Assembly (NCBI GenBank): GCA_016218825.1
Contig: JACRCV010000099.1
Coordinates: forward strand, 1-64,000
Direction: 5' to 3'
From: Deltaproteobacteria bacterium
GTDB taxonomy: Bacteria; Myxococcota; XYA12-FULL-58-9
Length of the DNA: 64,000 bases
The position numbers and the translations under genes were made by a program. Shown in pieces: positions 52,705-61,931 of the stretch (position 1 is its first letter; each line of letters opens with the position of its first letter). Under the pieces are notes generated by a model. It was not told where the DNA came from. It did not search any database and was given only the letters and a program-made list of their open reading frames with translations.

Positions 52705-55105
52705 ACGCCGCGGGGTCGAGCTTCGGGCCGACCTCGCGCCAGGTCAGCGGCATCGACACCGGCGCTCCGGGGATCGGTCGCACCGCGAACGGCGCCACCA
52801 GGAGCCGGCCGTGGCCGTTCTGGCCGTAGTCGAGGTAGACCCGGCCGCGGCGCGCCGCGAGCGGGCGCGTCGTGGTCGCGATGTCGGGGTGGCGGCGCTC
52901 GACTTCGCGCGCCAAGATCTCGGCGAGCGCGCGCCCCTGCTCGTAGGTGCAGCGCCGGCCGAGGGGAATGAGCACGTGCAGGCCGCTCTGGCCGCTGGTC
53001 TTCGGGTAGCTCGGCAAGCCCACCGTGGTGGCGAGCTCGTAGAGAGCGCGCGCCAGGGTGACGACGTCGGCGAAGGGCGCGCCCTTCGGGTCGAGGTCGA
53101 GGATGCACCAGTCGGGGGCAGCCAGCGTCGCGACCCGGCTCGACCAGATGTGCAGCGGGATGGTGCCGAGGTTCGCGAGGTAGGCGAGCGCGGTGGCGTC
53201 GTCGCAGACGAAGTAGTTGATGTCGCGCTCGGTGTCGCCGCTCCAGAGGCGCTCGGTTCGGATCCAGCTCGGCACGTAGGTCGGCGCGTCCTTTTGGAAG
53301 AACGACTTGCCGTCGATGCCGTCGGGGTAGCGGGTCAGGACCACCGGCCGGTCGCTCAAGTACGGCAGCAGCTCGGGGGCGACGTCCTGGTAGTAAGCGA
53401 TGAGATCGCCCTTGCTGTAACCCTCGGCCGGCCAAAAGACCTTGTCGAGGTGAGTGTAGGGGACGACCTTCACCTCTGGCTCGGGGCGAGGCGGCGCCGG
53501 CGGCGCGTCGCCGGTCCGGGGGTCGAGGCTGCAGTCGGCGAGCGGCTTGTCGTCGCGCACGCGCAAGAACACCGGGTGGCGCAGACAGCCGTCCGCGGTC
53601 CTCTCGGCGTAGCGAACCTCGCACGCGAAGCGCGGCGTGACCCAGACGTCGGCTCGGGACACTGCGCCGACCGCGCGGCAGGCGGGGCGGGCCCGGACGT
53701 CGGCGCGCAGGCGCTCGAGGAGCGCTTCGCGGTCCCGCTCGGTCATCCCGGTGCCGACCTTGCCGCACCAGACGAGAGCACCGTCGACGTAGGCGCCGAG
53801 GTGCAGCGCCCGGGCGCCTACAAGCCCGCGGCCGGGCTTGGCGTAGCCGACCACGACGAAGTCGGCGGTGGTGAGGGCCCGCACCTTCAGCCAGGTCTTC
53901 TGGCGGCCGGGGCGATACGGGCTGTCGGCGCGCTTCGCGACGATCCCTTCGAGGCCGAGCCGGGTCGCGGCGTCGTAGAGCTCCCGGCCCCGGGTCTCGA
54001 CGTGGGCGACGAAACGTACCGGGCCGAGCGCCGGCGCCACCCGCGCCAAGAGCGCTTTGCGGGTCGCGAGCGGCAGGTCGCCGAGGTCGAAGCCCTCGAG
54101 GGCCGGCAAGTCGAAGACGAAGTAGGTGGCGGGGTGCAAGACGCTCAGCGCCGCGATGTCGGCGGCGCGCGTCTGATGGGCGCGCTCGGCGAGGAGCTCG
54201 AAGCTCGGCCGGCCGGTCGCGTCGGTCACCACGATCTCGCCGTCCATGACCAGCCGGTACGGCAGCGTCGAGAGCGCCAGCGCCACCTCCGGAAACAAGT
54301 GGGTGGCGTCGCCGCCGCGCCGATACCGCAACCGCACCTCCGGGTCGCGGCTCGCGAGCAGCCGGAAGCCGTCGTACTTCGGCTCGAACAGCCAGCCGGC
54401 GCGGGAGAACGGCGCGGCCGCGGTCTCGGCGAGCATCGGCAAGAGGGCGTCGAGCGCGATCGGCCGCGGCGTGGCCCCGAGGGCTCTGGCCTCGGCCGCG
54501 AGGTCTCGGGCGAGGGTCGTCGCTCGGGCGCGCTCTTCGATCGTCAGGCCCGAGAGCACCGAGGGCGCGGGATAGCTCATGCGGTCCAGGTCGGGGGGCG
54601 CGAAGGCGTCGGGCTTCTTGATCAGCAGCCAGTCTTTGCCGGTTCCGCGTTTGCCGCCGGTGCGGACCAGGGTCCAGAGCCCCTTGAGCTTGTAGCCGTG
54701 CAGCGTGAACAACAGCTTGCCGAGGGTGACGCCGGCCGCGGGATCGGAATGCGGCTCGAAACGTCCTCGGTCCCACAAGATCGACGCGCCGGCCCCGTAG
54801 TTGCCGTCGGGGATCACGCCTTCGAAGTCGCCGTAGGCCAGCGGGTGGTCCTCGACGTGGGCGGCGAAGCGCTTCTCGGCCGGGTCGGCGGCGGGGCCCT
54901 TCGGCAGCGCCCACGAGGCCAGGACGCCGCCGATCTCGAGCCGCAGGTCGTAGTGGAGCATTCGGGCGTCGTGCAGGTGCACCGCGAAGCGCAGCGGCCC
55001 GGCGCCGATGGTGGCGGCGGGCGGGGCGAAGGGCTCGGGGGTGCGGCCGGCGGCGCGTTTGCCGCGGTAGGCGGCGAGGCGCAGATCGTGGTTGGCGCGG
55101 CTCAT
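52583..55105 (-). CDS. ligD: Non-homologous end-joining DNA ligase D
   Basis: LigD repairs double-strand breaks with Ku. The 840-residue product has the domain order phosphoesterase (about 15-170), ATP-dependent ligase (about 200-510; nucleotidyl-acceptor Lys243 in K-Y-D-G-F-R) and primase-type polymerase (about 545-835, with D-L-D-P-K-G and H-I-W-S-S-R). This is the Pseudomonas-like order, not the mycobacterial one. The ATG at 55105 is preferred because the following A-Y-R-G-K-R-x-x-G-R-T-P-E-P is the standard LigD beginning; a longer frame to 55180 would run into ku. Only 22 bp separate it from the divergent ku start. Confidence 0.94.
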   Translation of the reverse strand: MSRANHDLRLAAYRGKRAAGRTPEPFAPPAATIGAGPLRFAVHLHDARMLHYDLRLEIGGVLASWALPKGPAADPAEKRFAAHVEDHPLAYGDFEGVIPDGNYGAGASILWDRGRFEPHSDPAAGVTLGKLLFTLHGYKLKGLWTLVRTGGKRGTGKDWLLIKKPDAFAPPDLDRMSYPAPSVLSGLTIEERARATTLARDLAAEARALGATPRPIALDALLPMLAETAAAPFSRAGWLFEPKYDGFRLLASRDPEVRLRYRRGGDATHLFPEVALALSTLPYRLVMDGEIVVTDATGRPSFELLAERAHQTRAADIAALSVLHPATYFVFDLPALEGFDLGDLPLATRKALLARVAPALGPVRFVAHVETRGRELYDAATRLGLEGIVAKRADSPYRPGRQKTWLKVRALTTADFVVVGYAKPGRGLVGARALHLGAYVDGALVWCGKVGTGMTERDREALLERLRADVRARPACRAVGAVSRADVWVTPRFACEVRYAERTADGCLRHPVFLRVRDDKPLADCSLDPRTGDAPPAPPRPEPEVKVVPYTHLDKVFWPAEGYSKGDLIAYYQDVAPELLPYLSDRPVVLTRYPDGIDGKSFFQKDAPTYVPSWIRTERLWSGDTERDINYFVCDDATALAYLANLGTIPLHIWSSRVATLAAPDWCILDLDPKGAPFADVVTLARALYELATTVGLPSYPKTSGQSGLHVLIPLGRRCTYEQGRALAEILAREVERRHPDIATTTRPLAARRGRVYLDYGQNGHGRLLVAPFAVRPIPGAPVSMPLTWREVGPKLDPAAFTIRTSRRRLDKLGDPLRPVLTEEPDLVAALERLAARLPG

Positions 55106-55120
55106 CACCATACCTATATT
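55092..55120 (+). promoter_or_regulatory. Promoter of ku, overlapping the ligD start
   Basis: TTGGCG (55092-55097), a 17-bp spacer and TATATT (55115-55120) precede the ku ATG at 55128 by 7 nt. The -35 lies inside the first codons of ligD. On the other strand the same AT patch reads TATAGG (55118-55113), 7 nt before the ligD ATG, so both genes may use one melted region. Confidence 0.55.
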
Positions 55121-55127
55121 GGGTCGC

Positions 55128-56108
55128 ATGCCGGCGCGCGCCATGAGCTCGGCGACGTTATCGTTCGGCCTGGTCGCCATTCCGGTGAAGATCTACTCGG
55201 CCTCGGCCGCCTCCGAGGCGGTGTCCTTCAACCTGCTGCACAAGAAGTGCGGCTCGCGGGTCAAGCAGCAGTACATCTGCCCCACCGACGACGGCGCGGT
55301 CGTCGAGCGCGACGACATGGTGAAGGGCTACGAGTTTCAGAAGGGCCACTACGTCACCTTCACCGCCGACGAGCTCAAGGCGATCGAGGAGGAGGCGACC
55401 CAGGCGATCGAGATCACCGAGTTCGTGCCGGCGGCGACCGTCGACCCGGTCTACTTCGACAAGGCCTACTACCTCGGCCCCGAGAAGGGCGGCGACAAGC
55501 CCTACCGGCTCCTGATCGCAGCGATGCAAGAGACCGGCCGGGTCGCGCTCGCGAAGTACGCCGGCCGCGGCAAGCAGTACCTGGTGATGGTGCGCGTCAA
55601 GGACGGCGCGCTGGTGATGCAGCAGCTGCACTACGCCGACGAGGTCCGGCCGTCCTCCGAGGTGCCGGTGCCCACGGCGGCGGTGGGCGACACCGAGCTG
55701 CAGCTCGCGGTGCAGCTGGTGTCGCAGATCGCCAAGGACGAGTTTCACCCCGAGGCGTACCACGACGACGTCAAAGAGCGGCTGCTCGGTCTGGTGCAGA
55801 AGAAGATCGAAGGCCGCGAGACCACCATCGCCGCGCCCGAAGCGCCCAAGGCGCAGGTCATCGACCTGATGGAAGCCTTGAAGGCGAGCCTGGGCCAGAC
55901 ATTCAAGGGTGGAGCGAAGGCCGGTCCCCGGGCCGCCGAGCCGACGCCGGCGACCCCGACGCCGCGCGAGGTGACGACTCTGAAACCGGTGCCGAAAGCT
56001 GCACCGGCGGAAGGTGCGCCGGCCCGCAAGCCGGCCAAGCGCGTCGAGCGCCTTCCCGGTGCGGCGCCGTTGCCGGCGACCGGCAAGGCCCGCTCGCATC
56101 CGCGGTGA
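55128..56108 (+). CDS. ku: Ku end-binding protein
   Basis: Bacterial Ku forms a ring on broken DNA ends and recruits LigD. The 326-residue product has the canonical start S-S-A-T-L-S-F-G-L-V-A-I-P-V-K-I-Y, then F-N-L-L-H-K-K-C-G-S-R-V-K-Q-Q, the G-Y-E-F-x-K-G-x-Y-V motif and a core ending near residue 240. The last 75 residues are a Lys/Pro/Ala-rich tail like those that contact DNA and the ligase in other bacteria. ATG 55128 and ATG 55143 are both possible; the first fits the promoter spacing. There is no ribosome-binding site. Confidence 0.95.
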   Translation: MPARAMSSATLSFGLVAIPVKIYSASAASEAVSFNLLHKKCGSRVKQQYICPTDDGAVVERDDMVKGYEFQKGHYVTFTADELKAIEEEATQAIEITEFVPAATVDPVYFDKAYYLGPEKGGDKPYRLLIAAMQETGRVALAKYAGRGKQYLVMVRVKDGALVMQQLHYADEVRPSSEVPVPTAAVGDTELQLAVQLVSQIAKDEFHPEAYHDDVKERLLGLVQKKIEGRETTIAAPEAPKAQVIDLMEALKASLGQTFKGGAKAGPRAAEPTPATPTPREVTTLKPVPKAAPAEGAPARKPAKRVERLPGAAPLPATGKARSHPR

Positions 56109-56159
56109 GTGAGGCGACGCGACATTGCCGTCGGCGCCGCCGGCATCGGTGGTGCGGAC

Positions 56160-57440
56160 TCAGGGCGCGCTGGCGCTGCCCATGGAAGGCGGCGGGGAGA
56201 AGTTCCCGGCGCAGACGCACCCGGTGATGGTGTTGACCCGAATGCGGCCGGCGCCGCCGCCGCCGCCACCCGCCCCCACCGCCGCCGTGCCGCCGATACA
56301 GCCTGTGATTTCGTCGTAAGAGCCGCCGTTCTTGCCGTCCCCGGCGAGCACCGAACCGGCGCCGCCATCACCGCCGCTCGTATGGCCGTACAAGCTGCAG
56401 CCGTAGCCGTCGTTTCCCGCGCCGCCGGTCGCGGCGTTGAGGCTCAGCTGCCCGTCCTGTCCAGGTTGGCCCGAGCTCTCGCCGTAGGACCCACCGCCGC
56501 CGCCGCCACCGCCGTTCGCAGCGATCGTGCCCTGTACGATGACCTGCGCCGCCTCGAGCAGGACCGCGCCGCCGCTGCCGCCGCCGGCGCCCGCCAGATC
56601 TGCAAAGGTCCAGCGACCGGCCGATCCACCACCGCCGCCGGCGTGAATGTCTCCGGCGATCGTGATCGAGACGCCGGCGCTGACTTGCAGCGCTCCTCCT
56701 CCGCCTCCGCCCGCGTTGGCCGAGTCTTGCCCGTCGCACCCGCCGATGAGCGGCACGAGGCTCGGGCTGCCGTAGGTGTCGAGCGGATTCCCGCCTCCCT
56801 TTGAGGCGAACACGCCACCCGCGCCGCCGAAGCTGTAGCCGGTTTGGGCGGGGACGACTTCGCGGCTCGCCCCCGGACCCCGCGTCGGCCCTTGGGCGGC
56901 GACGCTGAGGAGGCTGTTCACGGTCACCGACCGCCACGCGTAGATGACGAGCGCCCGCGCTCCGGTGACCACCAACGAGCCGATGGTCAGCTCATCCATG
57001 CGGCACACGCACGCCTCCGGCACGCTCGCCGAGTCCGAGACGGTCACCGCCTGGCACGCACCCAACACCGAGCCGGCGGCGCAGTCGGTGTCGGTGTCGA
57101 ACGTGCCGTTCGGTGGTCCGACGACGAGGCCGGTCGGCAGCAGCTGTCCGAAGTCCCGAGCGTTGGCGGGCACGATCCCGGCGCCACAGCACGCCGGCCC
57201 GCAACAACCGGCGGCGCCACAACGCCCGGGGTCGCACGACGCCGAACCACCCCCATCGGCGGTCGCGTCGTGGTCCGACGGCGCCCCCGCGTCGGACCAG
57301 GTGTCGGTATCCGATCCGTCGTTGTCGGACGGCGCGGCCGGTTTCTGCGGCGTACGGCCACCGCCGTTCCAACCGCAGCCCACCAAGGCGGCAGAGATCG
57401 AGAGCGACAGCACAGCGTTGAGCAGCGTCGACGTCGTCAT
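56160..57440 (-). CDS. Gly-rich lipoprotein with parallel beta-helix-like repeats
   Basis: The 426-residue lipoprotein (Cys22 in L-V-G-C) has an Asp/Ser/Gly linker and a Cys-dense segment (about 70-90). About 270 residues of repeats such as A-G-G-G-G-G-S-G-G-A-V-L-L-E-A and V-I-V-Q-G-T-I-A-A-N-G-G-G-G-G follow. The V-x-I-x-G-x-I/V-x-A-x-G-G-G spacing is that of right-handed beta-helices in surface proteins of myxobacteria. GAGGAG precedes the ATG. It lies downstream of the FadL-like gene (37 nt), probably in one transcript. Likely on the outer surface; no enzyme motif seen. Confidence 0.75.
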   Translation of the reverse strand: MTTSTLLNAVLSLSISAALVGCGWNGGGRTPQKPAAPSDNDGSDTDTWSDAGAPSDHDATADGGGSASCDPGRCGAAGCCGPACCGAGIVPANARDFGQLLPTGLVVGPPNGTFDTDTDCAAGSVLGACQAVTVSDSASVPEACVCRMDELTIGSLVVTGARALVIYAWRSVTVNSLLSVAAQGPTRGPGASREVVPAQTGYSFGGAGGVFASKGGGNPLDTYGSPSLVPLIGGCDGQDSANAGGGGGGALQVSAGVSITIAGDIHAGGGGGSAGRWTFADLAGAGGGSGGAVLLEAAQVIVQGTIAANGGGGGGGGSYGESSGQPGQDGQLSLNAATGGAGNDGYGCSLYGHTSGGDGGAGSVLAGDGKNGGSYDEITGCIGGTAAVGAGGGGGGAGRIRVNTITGCVCAGNFSPPPSMGSASAP

Positions 57441-57477
57441 GGGATCTCCTCACAAGTCGCCGCAGCGCGACCGGTGC

Positions 57478-58845
57478 CTACTTGAGGCTCGCGGTCGAGC
57501 CCAGCATCAGCATCACGGATTGGGACGTCGCGTCGGTCACCACCGGTGCCGCTCCCGCTCCGTAGCCGAGGATCTGGCCGCGGCCGCGCGCGTACACCAG
57601 CGCGAGCCACGTGGTCGCGAGCTCGCCGGCGTAGCCCATGCCCAGGGTGAGGCCGACGCGCGACAGCCGGGTCTGGTAATACTCGGACACGGCGCGCTCA
57701 GGGGTGGCTGACAGGTCGGTGAAGAGGCCCGCCTGGGCAGCGAGGGCGTCGGTCACCTGGTACGAGCCGCCCAGGTTGACGTTGATCGCCGGGGCATAGA
57801 CGTTCCCTTCTTGGATGTTCACGGCGCGGCTCGGGTCATCGATCTGGCCTCCGGGAAACGTCGGTGGCAGCGACACCTCGCCGTTCGGTCCGGCACGGGT
57901 CACGTAGTCCCCGGTGCCGGACGTCAGCCGCAGGTCGAGGGCCGCCGAGAACGTCGCCGGCGCCACGTAGGCCACGCCGGCGGCGAGTCGCCACGGCTGG
58001 CGATAGTCGAGGTACGGCTTCGTGACCTCGACCCGGTCGACGTACGCCTGGTTGTTGGCGGTGTCCACGACGCTGTGGGCGTGAAGCACGGAGCCGCGGC
58101 TGTAGACGGTGCGAACCGGCGAGCGCAGGGTCAGGCCGACCCAAAGCCTGTCGGTGACAGCGACCTGCGCCCCCAGCTGCACCCCGAGCGCCGCGGCCAA
58201 CAGCTCGTTCTTGCGCGCGGTCGAGGTGTCGTAGGTGGAGCCGTTCGCGTATTCGGTGAACACCGTGCTGATGAAGGAGTCGTTTTCGAGGTGGATCGCG
58301 GCCGCGGGGGCCACGCCGACGCAAAAACGGCCGTCCAGACAGGCGCCGTAGCCGGGAACGATCCAATAGGTCTTGGACTCCGACTGCACTCGCGCCCGCA
58401 TCTCGAGCAGGAGATCCTCGGCGGGCAGTTGCAGCGCGCCGTCGAAGAGATCGTAGTCCGGGACCACCACCGACAAACCGATCCCGTGCGTCAGGCCGAG
58501 AGCCACACCCAGAGGCTTGACGTAGGCGAAATCAGCAGGGAAGACATCCACCGACGTCGAGCTGAGGCTGCCCTTGATCGGCAAGCCGCCGCTGCTGTCG
58601 TTGACGTAGGCCGGAACGCTCTCGGTCGTCAGGCCGTAGGCGCTGACGCTCGCCGACACGCCTTGTTGTGTCAGGCGGCCGAGCCCAGCAGGGTTGTGCC
58701 AGGCGTCGGTGCCGGCGCCGACCGCCACCCCACCCATGCCCTGTATGCTCGCCCCCACCGGGTAACGCTCGGGGTTGCCGGGTCTGGCCTGGGCGAGCGA
58801 CAGCACCCCGAGGTAGACGAAGACGCCGGCCGCCGCTGTTCTCAT
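57478..58845 (-). CDS. FadL/OmpP1-type outer-membrane transport protein
   Basis: The 455-residue product has a signal peptide (to A-Q-A-R-P) and the N-terminal FadL-type motif G-A-S-I-Q-G-M-G-G-V-A-V-G-A-G-T-D-A-W-H-N-P-A-G-L, the 'N-P-A' hatch of the long-chain hydrophobic-compound channels. It has a barrel of expected length with L-R-S-P-V and a Phe/Leu-ended last strand. It would pass fatty acids or other hydrophobic compounds through the outer membrane. GGGAG lies 6 nt before the ATG. The Gly-rich lipoprotein gene follows. Confidence 0.88.
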   Translation of the reverse strand: MRTAAAGVFVYLGVLSLAQARPGNPERYPVGASIQGMGGVAVGAGTDAWHNPAGLGRLTQQGVSASVSAYGLTTESVPAYVNDSSGGLPIKGSLSSTSVDVFPADFAYVKPLGVALGLTHGIGLSVVVPDYDLFDGALQLPAEDLLLEMRARVQSESKTYWIVPGYGACLDGRFCVGVAPAAAIHLENDSFISTVFTEYANGSTYDTSTARKNELLAAALGVQLGAQVAVTDRLWVGLTLRSPVRTVYSRGSVLHAHSVVDTANNQAYVDRVEVTKPYLDYRQPWRLAAGVAYVAPATFSAALDLRLTSGTGDYVTRAGPNGEVSLPPTFPGGQIDDPSRAVNIQEGNVYAPAINVNLGGSYQVTDALAAQAGLFTDLSATPERAVSEYYQTRLSRVGLTLGMGYAGELATTWLALVYARGRGQILGYGAGAAPVVTDATSQSVMLMLGSTASLK

Positions 58846-59039
58846 GGTGTGCTCCCCGAGTCGCGCCCGCACAGGAACCGCGACGAGCGACGACCCAATA
58901 GCATCCGGTATTCACTCGAACAAGGTACGGGCTCCACGCGCTGCATCCGGCATCGGGCCGACCGTGACCCGGTTGAGGACGAGTCGAGGTCGACGAACGG
59001 GCTGCGGCTGCCGATGGCGCGGGTGTCGGCGCCGGCTGC

Positions 59040-60185
59040 TCACTGGCAGCGACAGCGCGTCCAATCGATCTGGAAGCCGTCGCAGGCGTAGAGGGTGGTG
59101 CCCGGCAGGTTGTCGTACATCACCGTCGCACAGGTCCCGGACCCGGCGACGCACATTTCGTTCGGTACATAGTAGTAACGGTAGGCGCCGTTGGTCCCGG
59201 CGGCGTCGACGCCGATGGAAGCGCAGGTGCGGCCGCGGTCGGTGCACAACGCCGTACACGGTCGTCCGGTCTGGCTGTTGACGACCACGCAGGTTCCGGT
59301 GACCGGGCTCCCGGAGGCGCAGCCGCCGGCGCCGTCGCAGTGGTCGTCGGCGGTGCAGCCGTCGAGGTCGTCGCAGTCGACGTCGGTGCCCGGGTAGGTC
59401 TCGGTGCAGGCGCTGGTGCCGTTGCAGCTCTGCTGCAGGCGACACTGGCCCGGGTAGCTCGTACAGGTGATGAGCGTCCCGGCGCACTTGCCGTCGGCAT
59501 CGCATTGGTCGGTGTGGGTGCAAAGCTCGCTGTCGTCGCACCCCACACCGGGATCGGTCGTGCCATCGCAGGCCGCGCCCGTGGACGTGAACCGGCAGGC
59601 GTCGCAGGCCACGGTGCTGCAGCGCCTGCCGTCGGCGCTGCAGGTGGCGTCGCCACACTCGCACTGACCGATGCCGCAATCGTCGGCCACGAGGCAGGGA
59701 CCCGCGACGTCGACCTTGCACAATCCGGCGTAGCACGATCGGACGCCGTCACAGCGATCCGGGTCGTCGACCGCGTCCGGGACGCCGAGGCCGGGGGTGC
59801 ACTGCAGGCCGCCGTCGAGATGCTCGCAAGGATCGCACGCGAGCTCGGCGCAGAGCCGGCCGGCGCACGCGGGGTCGGCGCACTCACAGGCGTCGCTCGC
59901 GCACTCGCTCGCAGCGCCGCAGGCCACCCCGACCGCGAGCTTGGGCGGCAGGGTGTCGGCGGCCCCGCGGCCGTCGGCGGCCGTGCGGTCGTCGGCGGCT
60001 CCGCGACTGCCACAGACCCCCTCGGTGCACGACCACCCCGCGGGGCAGTCGCTGTCGACGTTGCAGGGCAGCTTCGTGGCATCCACGGTGTGCACCAGGG
60101 GGCGGCATGCGCAGAGGGCGAGCACTGACGCCGTGAGCATCGTGCCATGGGCAACGCCGCGCGGTATCGGAAATGACGGCACCAA
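59040..60185 (-). CDS. Cys-rich exported lipoprotein
   Basis: The 381-residue product has a hydrophobic leader with L-C-A-C, so it is probably lipidated. More than 40 Cys follow, spaced in C-x-x-x-x-C and C-x-C-x-x-x-x-C patterns with Asp-rich loops (for example D-A-V-D-D-P-D-R-C-D and D-V-D-C-D-D-L-D-G-C). These look like calcium-binding, disulfide-tied modules of the type common in myxobacterial surface proteins. The start is TTG 60185 or GTG 60182, supported by GGGGGAGG just upstream; ATG 60140 would cut off the n-region only. It follows the dockerin-bearing gene after 16 nt and is probably its operon partner. Confidence 0.75.
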   Translation of the reverse strand: MVPSFPIPRGVAHGTMLTASVLALCACRPLVHTVDATKLPCNVDSDCPAGWSCTEGVCGSRGAADDRTAADGRGAADTLPPKLAVGVACGAASECASDACECADPACAGRLCAELACDPCEHLDGGLQCTPGLGVPDAVDDPDRCDGVRSCYAGLCKVDVAGPCLVADDCGIGQCECGDATCSADGRRCSTVACDACRFTSTGAACDGTTDPGVGCDDSELCTHTDQCDADGKCAGTLITCTSYPGQCRLQQSCNGTSACTETYPGTDVDCDDLDGCTADDHCDGAGGCASGSPVTGTCVVVNSQTGRPCTALCTDRGRTCASIGVDAAGTNGAYRYYYVPNEMCVAGSGTCATVMYDNLPGTTLYACDGFQIDWTRCRCQ

Positions 60186-60201
60186 GCGTGCCTCCCCCGG
60201 T

Positions 60202-61761
60202 CTATTGTCGCGCCGGGCAGTTCATTGTCGAGCTCAAGCCCGAGGCGATGCGCAACACCACGACCGCGTCGCCGACGTCGTACGCGCCGGAGTTGTTGAC
60301 GTCGCAGATCGCGAGCGTGCAGGCGCTCGACAGCTCGACAGCAGCGCGCTGGACGGCGGTGGCGTCGGCCGAGGTGACATAGCCGTCGCCATCGACGTCG
60401 CCGCAGCAAGCGCCGGTATAGGGGCAATGTGAACAGTCCGCGATCACCTCAGGGGTTGGCGTGCCCGAGGCCAAACAACAATCGCCCGGGCAGATGCCGC
60501 CGACCTCGTGACCGTTGCAGACGCCGTCGCCGCAGACGGTACAGGCCCCGGCGCCGTTGCAGGTCTGGGCGCCGCAGCTGTTCTGGGAGTCGTTCGCGCC
60601 CTCGGCGACCGGGGAGTTGCACGCGCCGAAGCCGTTGCAGTTCATGCAGGTGGCGCAGTAGGTCCCGGCCGCGGTCTTGCCGTCGTCGGGGCAGAAGGGG
60701 CTGCCTCCGGTGCACACCTCTTTGGGGTCGCAGGCGCCCCCTTCGGCGCGGCACTCGGTGCCGATGGGGCTGTAGCTGTTGCCCGGGCAGGCGCCGGCGG
60801 AGCACTTTTCGGCGGGGTCGCAGATGCCCGCGGACGCACGGCACTCGGTCGTCGACGGCGCGTCGGCGTAGACGATGCAGTCGGCGATGCTGTTGGCGGC
60901 GCGGCACTGGCCGAACGCCTTGCAGCGGTTGCCGGTCGTACTGTCGAAGTCGCTGTAGGTGCGGCAGGTGCTGGAGAGGCCGGCGCAGACGATGGTGCCG
61001 CAGTCGGCGTCGTCGGCCGGCATCTCGTTGCACTGGCCGTCGGCGCCGCAGGCCTGGCAGACGCCGGAGCAGGCGCTCTCGCAGCAGACGCCGTCGACGC
61101 AGTAGCCGGTCGCGCACAGGCCGCCGTTCAGGCCGCAGGACTTGCCGGGCTTGAGCTTGCAGCTCGGGGGGCCGACCTCCGGCGTGGTGCAGACGCCGTC
61201 GTTGAGGCTGGTGATCGTACAGTTCTGATTCACCCGCGCCGCGGCGTCGTGCACGCACACCGCCTGCGGGTCGCAGGCGTCCACCGTGCACTGGTTGTCG
61301 TCGTCGCACTGCGAGAGCTCGGTGCAGCCGACGCAGGCGCCGGCGTGGTCGCAGTGGCCGGTCCACTCGGTCCGCGGACCTTCACCTGCGAACGGACAGT
61401 CGGGCTGCGGCTCACCGCTCTCGGCGGGCCAGAGCGGCGCCCCGTGGCACGCGCCCCCCTCGCAATAGACCACGTAACAAAGCGATGCCGACCTACACTC
61501 GACGTCGGCCGCGCACTCGCCGGCGCCGGCGCCGCACACCTGGGTGTCGGTGCAGCGCTGGTCTTTGGGACACTCGGCGTCGGTGTCGCACACCTGGGTG
61601 CACACGCCGTCGAGGCACACGGCGCCCTGGACGCAGGCTTCGGTGCTCATGCACGCGCCGCCGATATCGACCGGCTCGCCGGCGGGCGCCGTGACGCCGC
61701 CGATACAGGCACTCGTTCCCAGGGTCCATCCGAGCAGGAGCGTGAAACGGTGGGTTGACAT
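60202..61761 (-). CDS. Cys-rich lipoprotein with C-terminal dockerin-like domain
   Basis: The 519-residue lipoprotein (Cys19 in T-S-A-C) has about 430 residues of Cys-rich modules with Asp-containing loops. Its last 65 residues are a dockerin-like pair of EF-hand loops: D-V-D-G-D-G-Y-V-T-S-A-D-A and D-V-N-N-S-G-A-Y-D-V-G-D-A, each followed by the usual helix. Dockerins bind calcium and plug into cohesin modules, so the protein may assemble with a partner on the cell surface; no cohesin is visible in the window. It starts 7 nt after a TATACT box with no ribosome-binding site. The Cys-rich gene at 59040-60185 follows. Confidence 0.8.
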   Translation of the reverse strand: MSTHRFTLLLGWTLGTSACIGGVTAPAGEPVDIGGACMSTEACVQGAVCLDGVCTQVCDTDAECPKDQRCTDTQVCGAGAGECAADVECRSASLCYVVYCEGGACHGAPLWPAESGEPQPDCPFAGEGPRTEWTGHCDHAGACVGCTELSQCDDDNQCTVDACDPQAVCVHDAAARVNQNCTITSLNDGVCTTPEVGPPSCKLKPGKSCGLNGGLCATGYCVDGVCCESACSGVCQACGADGQCNEMPADDADCGTIVCAGLSSTCRTYSDFDSTTGNRCKAFGQCRAANSIADCIVYADAPSTTECRASAGICDPAEKCSAGACPGNSYSPIGTECRAEGGACDPKEVCTGGSPFCPDDGKTAAGTYCATCMNCNGFGACNSPVAEGANDSQNSCGAQTCNGAGACTVCGDGVCNGHEVGGICPGDCCLASGTPTPEVIADCSHCPYTGACCGDVDGDGYVTSADATAVQRAAVELSSACTLAICDVNNSGAYDVGDAVVVLRIASGLSSTMNCPARQ

Positions 61762-61768
61762 CTCGACA

Positions 61769-61774
61769 AGTATA
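61769..61774 (-). promoter_or_regulatory. -10 box of the dockerin lipoprotein operon
   Basis: TATACT on the minus strand (61774-61769) is a near-perfect -10. The ATG begins 7 nt later at 61761 and no ribosome-binding site is present. No good -35 was found at 16-18 bp. Confidence 0.5.
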
Positions 61775-61931
61775 CACGGTGCGGCGACTTCGGGCTCGAC
61801 AACTCCGGGTGTCGTCGAGAGCTCCAGCGCTGAGCCGGGCGCCACCGTGCACGAGCGCCGCCGCCTGGACTCGCGACCGTGCGGTGCCCACCTTACGTGC
61901 TCTCGGTCGAGCGCCGGGGGAGGAGGACGCG

